A DNA stretch of 11,883 bases from BM707 sp041592975 (GTDB lineage: Bacteria > Desulfobacterota > Desulfuromonadia > Desulfuromonadales > UBA2294). Below the pieces are notes generated by a model, which saw only the letters and a program-made list of their open reading frames with translations, was not told the DNA's origin and made no database searches. Positions 1 to 5,903 of the stretch are shown piece after piece. The position numbers were made by a program, and so were the translations under genes. Each line of letters opens with the position of its first letter. The first letter of the stretch is position 1. The stretch lies in contig JBFHOZ010000064.1 of assembly GCA_041592975.1 (NCBI GenBank), positions 1-11,883 on the forward strand, given 5' to 3'.

Positions 1-573
1 GGGATAACCGTCATGTCGGAAACGGCATTTCAGACCGTGGCGCCAGAGTCGGCGGCAGTCGAAATCCCGGTCGAGAAGAGCGAGGAAGTCTTCCTCGAAC
101 CGAAGGAGAATATCGCCCGAAACGAAATCTACGCCAAGGCGGTGGAATCAAGCCCGGCGGCCGTTCCGGTCGAATCCGCCACAGCTCTCGACGACTCGCC
201 CCGGAAGGCCTATGTCTACCGCCGCTTTGTCCTGCCCGAATTTTCCTTCCGGTTCGACCAGTCGGCCCTGACGTCGCAGGCGGAAGCCGCCCTCGACCGC
301 ATCTCGGAACAGCTGCGCGGCGAAAAAGGCTGGTTCGCTCTGCGGGTAGACGGCCACACCGACAACCTCGGCCCGGCACCCTACAACGTCGAGCTCTCCT
401 ATGACCGGGCGATCGCGTACGCCATCCACCTGGTCATGAACAACGGCATCGATCCGGGGCGCGTCTTCGTCAAGGGGTTCGGCGAGACGAAGCCGATCGC
501 CAGCAACGATACCCCGGCCGGACGAGCTCTGAACCGGCGGGTCGAGCTGCTGTTCCTGGTCAACGCCGAGTAG
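1..573 (+). CDS. OmpA/Pal-family C-terminal domain protein, 5' end outside the window
   Basis: The last ~110 residues form an OmpA-like peptidoglycan-binding domain. Numbered from the ATG at 13, FSFRFDQS (77-84) opens the domain. GHTDN (114-118) and LSYDRA (128-133) supply the Asp117/Arg132 pair, spaced 15 apart as in OmpA proteins that bind diaminopimelate. GFGETKP (155-161) and NRRVELLF (174-181) close it. Such domains anchor outer-membrane or periplasmic proteins to the cell wall. The ~70 residues before the domain are Glu/Ala/Val/Pro-rich and low in complexity, like a linker. There is no signal peptide after the ATG at 13 and the frame is open to base 1, so the true start and export signal are probably upstream. 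I therefore treat it as a 5'-partial gene. A start at 13 (186 aa) cannot be excluded. It ends with TAG and converges on dxs. Confidence 0.85.
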   Translation, partial: GITVMSETAFQTVAPESAAVEIPVEKSEEVFLEPKENIARNEIYAKAVESSPAAVPVESATALDDSPRKAYVYRRFVLPEFSFRFDQSALTSQAEAALDRISEQLRGEKGWFALRVDGHTDNLGPAPYNVELSYDRAIAYAIHLVMNNGIDPGRVFVKGFGETKPIASNDTPAGRALNRRVELLFLVNAE

Positions 574-606
574 CTGCAAGGATGCACTCTCTGACAGAAT
601 GACAGA

Positions 607-636
607 AAAAGGCCGCTGATCGATCAGCGGCCTTTT
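607..636. terminator. Bidirectional intrinsic terminator between the ompA-like gene and dxs
   Basis: A perfect 30-bp palindrome lies in the 94-bp gap between two convergent genes. The GC-rich arm GGCCGCTGA pairs with TCAGCGGCC around a 4-nt TCGA loop. The stem is flanked by an A-run on the left (606-610) and a T-run on the right (633-636). Transcripts from either strand therefore end in a hairpin followed by U residues. It should terminate the + strand ompA-like transcript and the minus-strand xseA-to-dxs operon. Nothing else is evident in the gap except a tandem copy of TGACAGAA at 592-607. Confidence 0.9.
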
Positions 637-667
637 CAATTTCTCTTCCGTTCCTTCTGGTCTGGAC

Positions 668-2584
668 TCAACCGACCTTCTGCCCCGATTTTGCAGTACA
701 CAAATCCCTGAGCCTGGCAACGATACCGGCGGCATCGATGCCGTACCGGGAACGGAGCTCCGCCTGGCTCCCCTGTTCGACAAAGGCATCCGGAAGGCCG
801 ATCCGTTCGACCCGAGCGTTGCACCCCCGATCCTCCAGCAGCTCCAGAACCGCCGAACCGAAGCCGCCCTGCAGAACGTTCTCCTCGACGGTCACGACCA
901 GACCCGTCTGCTCGGCCTGAGTCAGGACCAGTTTTTCATCGAGCGGCTTGACGAAGCGGGCATCGACCACGGCGACGCTGAGGCCATCCTTCTCGAGTTC
1001 GGCCGCCGCGGCAAGGGCATCCTGAACCGAAGAGCCGATGGCGACAACCACCGCGTCATCCCCCTTGCGCAGAAGCTCTCCCCGGCCGATCCGGAACGGT
1101 TCCGGTCGGGCGGAGATGTCGACACCGACACCGTTGCCGCGCGGATACCGGTAGGCAAACGGCCCGTCATGATCGAGCGCCGTCACCATCGCCCGTCGCA
1201 GTTCGGCTTCATCCCGCGGGGCGACGAAAACGAGGTTGGGGATCGAGCGCATGAACGAAAGATCGAAGGTGCCGTGATGGGTCGGGCCGTCGGCACCGAC
1301 CAGCCCGCCGCGATCGATCGCGAAGGTGACCGGGAGGTTCTGCAGGCAGACGTCATGCAGGACACTGTCGTAGGCGCGCTGCAGGAAAGTCGAATAGATC
1401 GCGCAGACCGGCCGAAGCCCCTGGGTGGCAAGGCCGGCGGCAAAGGTCACGGCATGCTGCTCGGCGATGCCGACGTCGAAAAAGCGATCGGGGTACCGTT
1501 CAGCGAATGGCTTCAGCCCGGTCCCCTCGAGCATGGCGGCAGTGATGGCGATGATCCGCTCGTCCTTTTCGGCCAGTTCGCACAGGGTATCGCCGAAAAC
1601 GCCGGTGTAGCTGGCGGGTCCCCCCTTGCCCCCCGCGACCACGCCGCTGTCGCGGTCGAAAGGTCCGACGCCGTGAAAGAGCGACGGGTTTTCAATCGCC
1701 GGTTCGTAGCCCTTCCCCTTCTTGGTGACGATATGCAGCAGGACCGGACCGTCCATCCGGGTGACATTCTCCAGGGTCTGGACAACCTCTTCGAGCTTGT
1801 TCCCCTGAATCGGCCCGACGTAATCGAAGCCGAAGGCCTCGAACAGCATCCCCGGTGTCAGGAATCCCTTGACCGATTCCTCGACCTTCTTCGCCAGCCT
1901 CCGGAGGTCCTTGCCGATTTTCGGCACATGGTCGAGGAAGTTCTCGGTCTCCCGCTTCATCCTGACGAAGAAGTCGGAGGTCATCTGCCGGCTGAAGAAG
2001 GACGAGAGCGCACCGACGTTCGGCGAGATCGACATCTCGTTGTCGTTGAGGATGACGATCATGTCCTTCTTCAGGTGCCCGGCCTGGTTCAGCCCCTCGA
2101 AGGCGAGGCCGGCGGTCAGCGAGCCGTCGCCGATGACGGCGACGATCTTCTCGTCGCTGCCGCGGGCGTCGCGTGCCGCGGCCATGCCGAGAGCGGCGGA
2201 GATCGACGTGCTGGAGTGGCCGACGTCGAAGCAGTCGTACGCGCTCTCCTTGCGCTTGGGGAAGCCGCTGATACCGTCCAGCTGGCGCAGGGTATGAAAC
2301 CGGTCGAAACGACCGGTCAGAAGCTTGTGGGCGTAGGCCTGGTGACCGACATCCCAGACGATCTTGTCTTTCGGCGTGTCGAGCACGCGGTGCAGGGCGA
2401 CCGACAGCTCGACCACCCCGAGAGAGCTGGCGAGATGGCCGCCGTTGGCGGCGACGACATCGATGATCTTCTCGCGAATCTCGTCGCAGATGCCATGAAG
2501 CTGCCTGAAGCTCATCGACTTCAGTTCAGCGGTCGATTTCAGCCCCGGGAGAATACGCGCCGTCCCGTTCGTCTCTTCGCTCAC
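668..2584 (-). CDS. dxs: 1-deoxy-D-xylulose-5-phosphate synthase
   Basis: This cytoplasmic thiamine-diphosphate enzyme condenses pyruvate with glyceraldehyde 3-phosphate, the first step of the MEP isoprenoid pathway. The 638 residues compare with about 620 in E. coli. Family features are all present: GGHLASSLG with the catalytic-region His50; WDVGHQAY (77-84); the ThDP/Mg motif GDGSLTAG (152-159) with Asn181 in ILNDNEMSIS; GIAEQHAV with Glu375, which activates the cofactor; ADGPTHHG (431-438); YRYPRG (479-484); and the C-terminal transketolase domain with VEENVLQGGFG (567-576). The start is GTG. It overlaps the ispA stop codon by 4 nt (GTGA) and has a GAGAGG ribosome site just upstream. This start places His50 level with His49 of the E. 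coli enzyme, which supports it. It is the last gene of the operon, ending before the palindromic terminator. Confidence 0.98.
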   Translation of the reverse strand: MSEETNGTARILPGLKSTAELKSMSFRQLHGICDEIREKIIDVVAANGGHLASSLGVVELSVALHRVLDTPKDKIVWDVGHQAYAHKLLTGRFDRFHTLRQLDGISGFPKRKESAYDCFDVGHSSTSISAALGMAAARDARGSDEKIVAVIGDGSLTAGLAFEGLNQAGHLKKDMIVILNDNEMSISPNVGALSSFFSRQMTSDFFVRMKRETENFLDHVPKIGKDLRRLAKKVEESVKGFLTPGMLFEAFGFDYVGPIQGNKLEEVVQTLENVTRMDGPVLLHIVTKKGKGYEPAIENPSLFHGVGPFDRDSGVVAGGKGGPASYTGVFGDTLCELAEKDERIIAITAAMLEGTGLKPFAERYPDRFFDVGIAEQHAVTFAAGLATQGLRPVCAIYSTFLQRAYDSVLHDVCLQNLPVTFAIDRGGLVGADGPTHHGTFDLSFMRSIPNLVFVAPRDEAELRRAMVTALDHDGPFAYRYPRGNGVGVDISARPEPFRIGRGELLRKGDDAVVVAIGSSVQDALAAAAELEKDGLSVAVVDARFVKPLDEKLVLTQAEQTGLVVTVEENVLQGGFGSAVLELLEDRGCNARVERIGLPDAFVEQGSQAELRSRYGIDAAGIVARLRDLCTAKSGQKVG

Positions 2585-3471
2585 GAGGTCCTCTCAATGA
2601 TGTATTTCATGATCTGCCGCAGCGGTTCGGCTCTCTCCCCCAGGCCGGACAGTTCGGCCAGGGCCATGTCACGCAGCTCGTCGGCCCGTTCGCGGGCTTC
2701 ACGCAAACCGAGCACGGAGACGTAGGTCGCTTTGCCGCGGGCCGCGTCACTGCCGACGTCCTTGCCGAGTTCCTGCTGGTCGGCAGTCACGTCAAGGATA
2801 TCATCTGCGATCTGGAAAGCGAGACCGGCGAGTTCGCCGTAGCGGGAAAGTTTCCGGAAGGTGTCGGCGTCGGCACCGCCGCACAGGGCACCAACCTCGA
2901 TCGCGGCCTTGATCAGGGCACCGGTTTTGTGGATATGGATGAATTCGAGGGTCGGCAGGTCGACCTCCTTCCCCTCCGACTCCATGTCGACCACCTGGCC
3001 GCCGACCATGCCGGCGCAGCCGGCCGCCCGGGCGATGATCTGGATGACCCGGCACCTGGTCTCGGCATCGATGTCCCCCCTGCCGTCATCGGACGAAAGA
3101 AGCACGAACGCCTCGGTCAGCAGGGCGTCGCCGGCGAGGATGGCGTTGGCCTCGCCGAAGACCTTGTGGTTCGTCGGCTTGCCGCGACGGAAGTCGTCGT
3201 CGTCCATCGCCGGAAGATCGTCGTGAATCAGCGAATAGGTATGGATCATCTCCATGGCGCATGCGGCCGGGAGAACAGCGCTGCGCGCACCGCCGACGGC
3301 GTCGCAGGCGGCCATCATCAGCACCGGGCGGATGCGCTTGCCGCCGGCAAAGACCGAATAGCGCATCGCCTTGTGCAGGTTGACCGGCATCCGCTGCTCG
3401 TCCGGCAGGTAATGGTCGAGGGCGCTGTCGACCAGCGCGACGACCTCCCCGGTATAGCTCCTGATATCCAC
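2581..3471 (-). CDS. ispA: (2E,6E)-farnesyl diphosphate synthase, type II bacterial
   Basis: This all-helical prenyltransferase joins IPP to DMAPP and then to GPP, giving farnesyl diphosphate for undecaprenyl phosphate and quinone synthesis. At 296 residues it has the usual IspA length. It shows GGKRIRP (43-49) for diphosphate binding, the first Asp-rich motif DDLPAMDDDD (84-93) and the second, DDILD (223-227). GQVVDM (158-163) and KTGALI (182-187) are also conserved. The first motif has the two-residue insertion, and Tyr79 lies five residues before it. That combination is typical of bacterial FPP synthases rather than GGPP synthases, although product length cannot be settled from sequence. 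The start is GTG, 2 nt after the xseB stop, with GGAGA about 8 nt upstream. The stop overlaps dxs, so translation of the two is probably coupled. Confidence 0.96.
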   Translation of the reverse strand: MDIRSYTGEVVALVDSALDHYLPDEQRMPVNLHKAMRYSVFAGGKRIRPVLMMAACDAVGGARSAVLPAACAMEMIHTYSLIHDDLPAMDDDDFRRGKPTNHKVFGEANAILAGDALLTEAFVLLSSDDGRGDIDAETRCRVIQIIARAAGCAGMVGGQVVDMESEGKEVDLPTLEFIHIHKTGALIKAAIEVGALCGGADADTFRKLSRYGELAGLAFQIADDILDVTADQQELGKDVGSDAARGKATYVSVLGLREARERADELRDMALAELSGLGERAEPLRQIMKYIIERTS

Positions 3472-3473
3472 TG

Positions 3474-3713
3474 CTAATCTCCGTCTTCGCCTTCTTCGAA
3501 CGGCACCGTTGTCACGGTGCCGCCATCACCGGAGAGAAGCTTCTCGACCTTCAGCTCGGCCTTCTCCAGCAGTTTCTGACAACAGGCCGCAGCTTTGACA
3601 CCTTCCTCGAAGCAGGAGAGCGCATCCTCCAGGGGGAGTTCTCCCGACTCGAGGCGGGTAACAGCCGATTCGAGGATTTTCAATGACGATTCGAAAGATT
3701 TTTTTTCGGCCAA
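3474..3713 (-). CDS. xseB: Exodeoxyribonuclease VII small subunit
   Basis: This 79-residue subunit (E. coli XseB has 80) packs onto the long helical region of XseA to form exonuclease VII, which degrades single-stranded DNA. The family pattern is clear: FESSLKILESAVTRLESGEL (7-26) is followed by PLEDALSCFEEGVK (27-40) and two cysteines (44-45) in the helix, then the AELKVEKLL helix (52-60). The C-terminus is acidic (FEEGEDGD). The start codon is TTG at 3713, chosen because a strong AGGAGGAG site sits directly upstream and no ATG or GTG in this frame is better placed. Eight consecutive A's follow the start within codons 3-5. The gene lies 2 nt before ispA and 51 nt after the M23 gene, not directly beside xseA. 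Confidence 0.93.
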   Translation of the reverse strand: MAEKKSFESSLKILESAVTRLESGELPLEDALSCFEEGVKAAACCQKLLEKAELKVEKLLSGDGGTVTTVPFEEGEDGD

Positions 3714-3717
3714 AATT

Positions 3718-3725
3718 CTCCTCCT
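3718..3725 (-). promoter_or_regulatory. Strong ribosome binding site of xseB
   Basis: On the minus strand, AGGAGGAG is followed by AATT and then the TTG codon. The GGAGG core lies 6 nt from the start, the optimal distance. This near-consensus site is what supports TTG as the initiation codon and probably compensates for its weakness. Confidence 0.8.
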
Positions 3726-3764
3726 GCCTGAAGCTGGATATTATCGCCGCCAGCCCCGGCACAG

Positions 3765-4622
3765 TCAAGGTCTTTCCTTGCCGTAACTGGCCAACAGCAG
3801 CATCGGGTCGATCTTCGCGCCGCGGATCTTGATTGTCCAGTGCAGATGCGCACCGGTAGACCGGCCGGTGCTGCCGACCTTTCCGAGCGGCTGTCCGACC
3901 TTCAATTCGTTGCCGACCTTGCAGAGCGGCTTGAGAAGGTGGGCGTAGAGGCTGAAAATGCCGCTGCCGTGATCGAGAACGACGGTCTGGCCGGTGTAGT
4001 AGAGGTCGCCGGCGAAAACGACCCGCCCGGAGACCGGAGCTCGCACGAGGCGACCGAGCGGGGAACGGAAATCGGTGCCGGAGTGCGGCGACTTCGGCTC
4101 GCCGTTCAGCACCCGCCGGGTGCCGAAAGGGCTGCTGACGGGGTCCGGAACCGGCAGCGAAAACAGTCCGCCGATGTACGGCCCGCTGTGTTGCTCGAAA
4201 ATATCATTCAGCAGACGCGACTCGTTACGGATCCGCTCGATCGTCGCCGGGTCCTTGGGCGTCACCATTTCCGGCGGGAGGGTCAGGTAATCGATCCTGC
4301 GGTCGGCATCATCGACGGTGACGTGCAGTCTTGCAGCGTGGCTGTCGCCATTGATGTCGATGCCGGCCAGTTCGATCGGGTAGGTCCCCGGCTCCTTCAG
4401 GACATCGATGCCGATCAGGGCGAACGGACCGTGCCGGTCGCGGTCGAAGAAGAACGAACGGCCGTCGAACTCGGCGGCGGCGACGTCCATCGGCACCGCC
4501 CCCTGCCAACGCAGCACGGCGACCCCGCCGTTAATCAGTCTCTCCGGGGTCAGCACCCATTCCGCCCGGGCACTGACGGCACCGTTCAACAGCAGAAACA
4601 GCATAAAGAGCCAACGCATCAT
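3765..4622 (-). CDS. Secreted M23 (LytM-type) peptidase, predicted active
   Basis: This is a predicted periplasmic or cell-surface zinc endopeptidase acting on peptidoglycan peptide cross-links. Residues 1-20 form a signal peptide (hydrophobic LFMLFLLLNGAV, then SARA before Glu21). Residues ~22-110 look like a beta-sandwich accessory domain (AGIDINGDSHAARLHVTV). Residues ~153-285 are the M23 domain, with zinc ligands His180 and Asp184 (HSGTDF) and the HLH motif (His259/His261), plus YAHL (226-229). All the metal and catalytic positions are intact, unlike in the EnvC of this window. There are two tandem ATG codons, at 4622 and 4619. The first overlaps the xseA stop (ATGA), preceded by GGAGACGGAGGG. 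It sits between xseA and xseB in the operon. The function is inferred from the family; the substrate is unknown, and lysostaphin-like or DD-endopeptidase activity are both possible. Confidence 0.93.
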   Translation of the reverse strand: MMRWLFMLFLLLNGAVSARAEWVLTPERLINGGVAVLRWQGAVPMDVAAAEFDGRSFFFDRDRHGPFALIGIDVLKEPGTYPIELAGIDINGDSHAARLHVTVDDADRRIDYLTLPPEMVTPKDPATIERIRNESRLLNDIFEQHSGPYIGGLFSLPVPDPVSSPFGTRRVLNGEPKSPHSGTDFRSPLGRLVRAPVSGRVVFAGDLYYTGQTVVLDHGSGIFSLYAHLLKPLCKVGNELKVGQPLGKVGSTGRSTGAHLHWTIKIRGAKIDPMLLLASYGKERP

Positions 4623-5815
4623 CCCTCCGTCTCCTCCACCCGGACAGCGGCACCGCCGGCGGAAAACCTCACCCGCAGCAGCTCCCCCACGCGCAGCCGC
4701 CGGCCGTCGCGAACCACTGTCCCGTCCTGCTGCAGGACGATCGCATAGCCCCTTTCGAGGGTCTTCAGGGGGGAGAGCAGGTCGAGCTGGCCGGCGAGGG
4801 CCGCGACGCTGGAGGACTTCTGCCGGAGGTATTGCTGAGAGGAGCGGGACAGGCGGCCGGTCAGCTCATCCATCCTGGAGCGGACAAGAGAGAGCTGCTG
4901 CGCAGGGGAGACAAGGCGGCTGCGCAGAGCGGCATGCCGCTCTGCCAGGCGTTGAATCCGGTTTGTGACCTGGGCGGCCAGCCGCAGGCGCAGCCGGTCG
5001 ACATGCGCCTCGAGTTCCATCCGGCTCCGTGTCAGATGCTCGGCCGCTGCCGTCGGCGTTGCCGCCCTGATGTCGGCGACGAAGTCGGCGATGGTGAAAT
5101 CGACCTCATGCCCGACCGCCGAAATGACCGGGATGCGCGATGCGGCGATCGCCCGGGCAACAGCCTCCTCGTTGAAGGCCCACAGGTCCTCGAGCGAGCC
5201 GCCGCCACGGCCGACGATCAGGACATCGACCCGGCAGTGCCGGTTGAACCCGTCGATCGCCGCGGCGATCTCCGCCGCGGCCCCCTCCCCCTGAACCCGG
5301 ACCGGCCAGAGCTTGACCGTCACCCCTCCCCCGCGGTGCTGCAGGGTCTGAAGGATATCGTGAATGGCGGCACCGCTCGCCGAGGTGACGATGCCGACCG
5401 TTTCCGGACAGGCGGGGATAGCCCTCTTACGCGCCTCGTCGAACAGCCCCTCGGCGGACAGTCTCTGCTTCAGCTGCTCGAAAGCCAGCTGCAGTGAACC
5501 GGCGCCGACCGGCTCCAGGGCGTCGATCACCAGCTGCAGTTCGCCCCGCTGACGATAGACCGACGCCTGTCCGCGGCAGACCACCTGCAAGCCGTTCTCG
5601 AGAGCGAACCGGAGCAGCCGGGCCACATGCCGGAACATCACGCCCCGGATCTGCGAATTTTCGTCCTTGAGGGTAAAGTAGAGATGTCCGGATGCCGGGC
5701 GGGCAAGGTTGGAAACCTCCCCCTCGACCGCGACCTGGACAAAATTCTCTTCGACCGTTTCTTTCAGCAGGCCGACCAGCCGGCTTACCGTCAGGACCTG
5801 TTGGTTGTCGTGCAT
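4619..5815 (-). CDS. xseA: Exodeoxyribonuclease VII large subunit
   Basis: This is the catalytic subunit of the single-strand DNA exonuclease used in repair. Numbered from the ATG at 5815 (398 aa), residues ~1-100 are the OB-fold: TVSRLVGLLK (9-18), VEGEVSNLARPASGHLYFTL (30-49). The catalytic region follows: VGIVTSASGAAIHDI (140-154), VGRGGGSLEDLWAFNEE (201-217), and SAVGHEVDFTIADFVAD (232-248) leading into RAATPTAAAEH (250-260). A long helical arm (~262-340) for XseB binding precedes the C-terminal SPLKTLERGYAIV (348-360). A GTG at 5866 in the same frame would add 17 residues. I prefer 5815 because family members have 8-9 residues before TVS, and because the GTG lies inside the likely promoter. 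The ribosome site at 5815 is weak (GTGAAG). The stop overlaps the M23 gene. Confidence 0.95.
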   Translation of the reverse strand: MHDNQQVLTVSRLVGLLKETVEENFVQVAVEGEVSNLARPASGHLYFTLKDENSQIRGVMFRHVARLLRFALENGLQVVCRGQASVYRQRGELQLVIDALEPVGAGSLQLAFEQLKQRLSAEGLFDEARKRAIPACPETVGIVTSASGAAIHDILQTLQHRGGGVTVKLWPVRVQGEGAAAEIAAAIDGFNRHCRVDVLIVGRGGGSLEDLWAFNEEAVARAIAASRIPVISAVGHEVDFTIADFVADIRAATPTAAAEHLTRSRMELEAHVDRLRLRLAAQVTNRIQRLAERHAALRSRLVSPAQQLSLVRSRMDELTGRLSRSSQQYLRQKSSSVAALAGQLDLLSPLKTLERGYAIVLQQDGTVVRDGRRLRVGELLRVRFSAGGAAVRVEETEG

Positions 5816-5843
5816 CTGCTTCACTACATCTTGGGGTTTATCG

Positions 5844-5872
5844 TTGACACAAAATCTGACATCCACTATATA
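5844..5872 (+). promoter_or_regulatory. Sigma70-type promoter of the ParA-like gene
   Basis: A perfect -35 hexamer TTGACA (5844-5849) is followed by exactly 17 bp and then TATATA (5867-5872), which matches 4 of 6 bases of TATAAT within an AT-rich TATATATA run. Transcription would begin near 5879, leaving a ~25-nt leader before the ATG at 5904. This is the most AT-rich stretch in an otherwise GC-rich window. No operator repeat is obvious. Confidence 0.7.
5865..5870 (-). promoter_or_regulatory. Candidate -10 element for the xseA operon
   Basis: On the minus strand this reads TATAGT, five of six matches to TATAAT. Transcription would begin near 5858, about 43 nt before the xseA ATG at 5815. The best -35 at 17-bp spacing is the poor TTCTGA. 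The element overlaps the -10 of the divergent + strand promoter, so the two would compete. This is a pattern match only. Confidence 0.4.
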
Positions 5873-5892
5873 TAGCGCAACTTGCGATCAGA

Positions 5893-5899
5893 AAGGAAG
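5893..5899 (+). promoter_or_regulatory. Ribosome binding site of the ParA-like gene
   Basis: AAGGAAG precedes the ATG at 5904, with 6 nt between AGGA and the start codon. It fixes that start. The frame is open upstream to 5709, but that stretch is antisense to xseA and contains the promoter. Confidence 0.75.
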
Positions 5900-5903
5900 C
5901 AGC

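Noticed and set aside
592..607. Tandem TGACAGAA TGACAGAA
   Set aside because: Only two 8-bp copies in a short gap before the terminator. It may be an operator-like pair but could as easily be chance.
2298..2318. Inverted repeat CCGGTCG-AAA-CGACCGG
   Set aside because: It lies inside dxs coding sequence with no T-run and is explained by GC-rich codon usage. There is no sign of a terminator or operator.
1169..2725. + strand open frame (518 codons) antisense to dxs and ispA
   Set aside because: dxs and ispA are unmistakable on the other strand. This frame has no motifs and spans a gene junction.
5709..5903. Possible N-terminal extension of the ParA-like protein upstream of 5904
   Set aside because: The extension is antisense to xseA and contains the likely promoter. 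The ATG at 5904 has a good ribosome site and puts the P-loop at the usual distance from the N-terminus.
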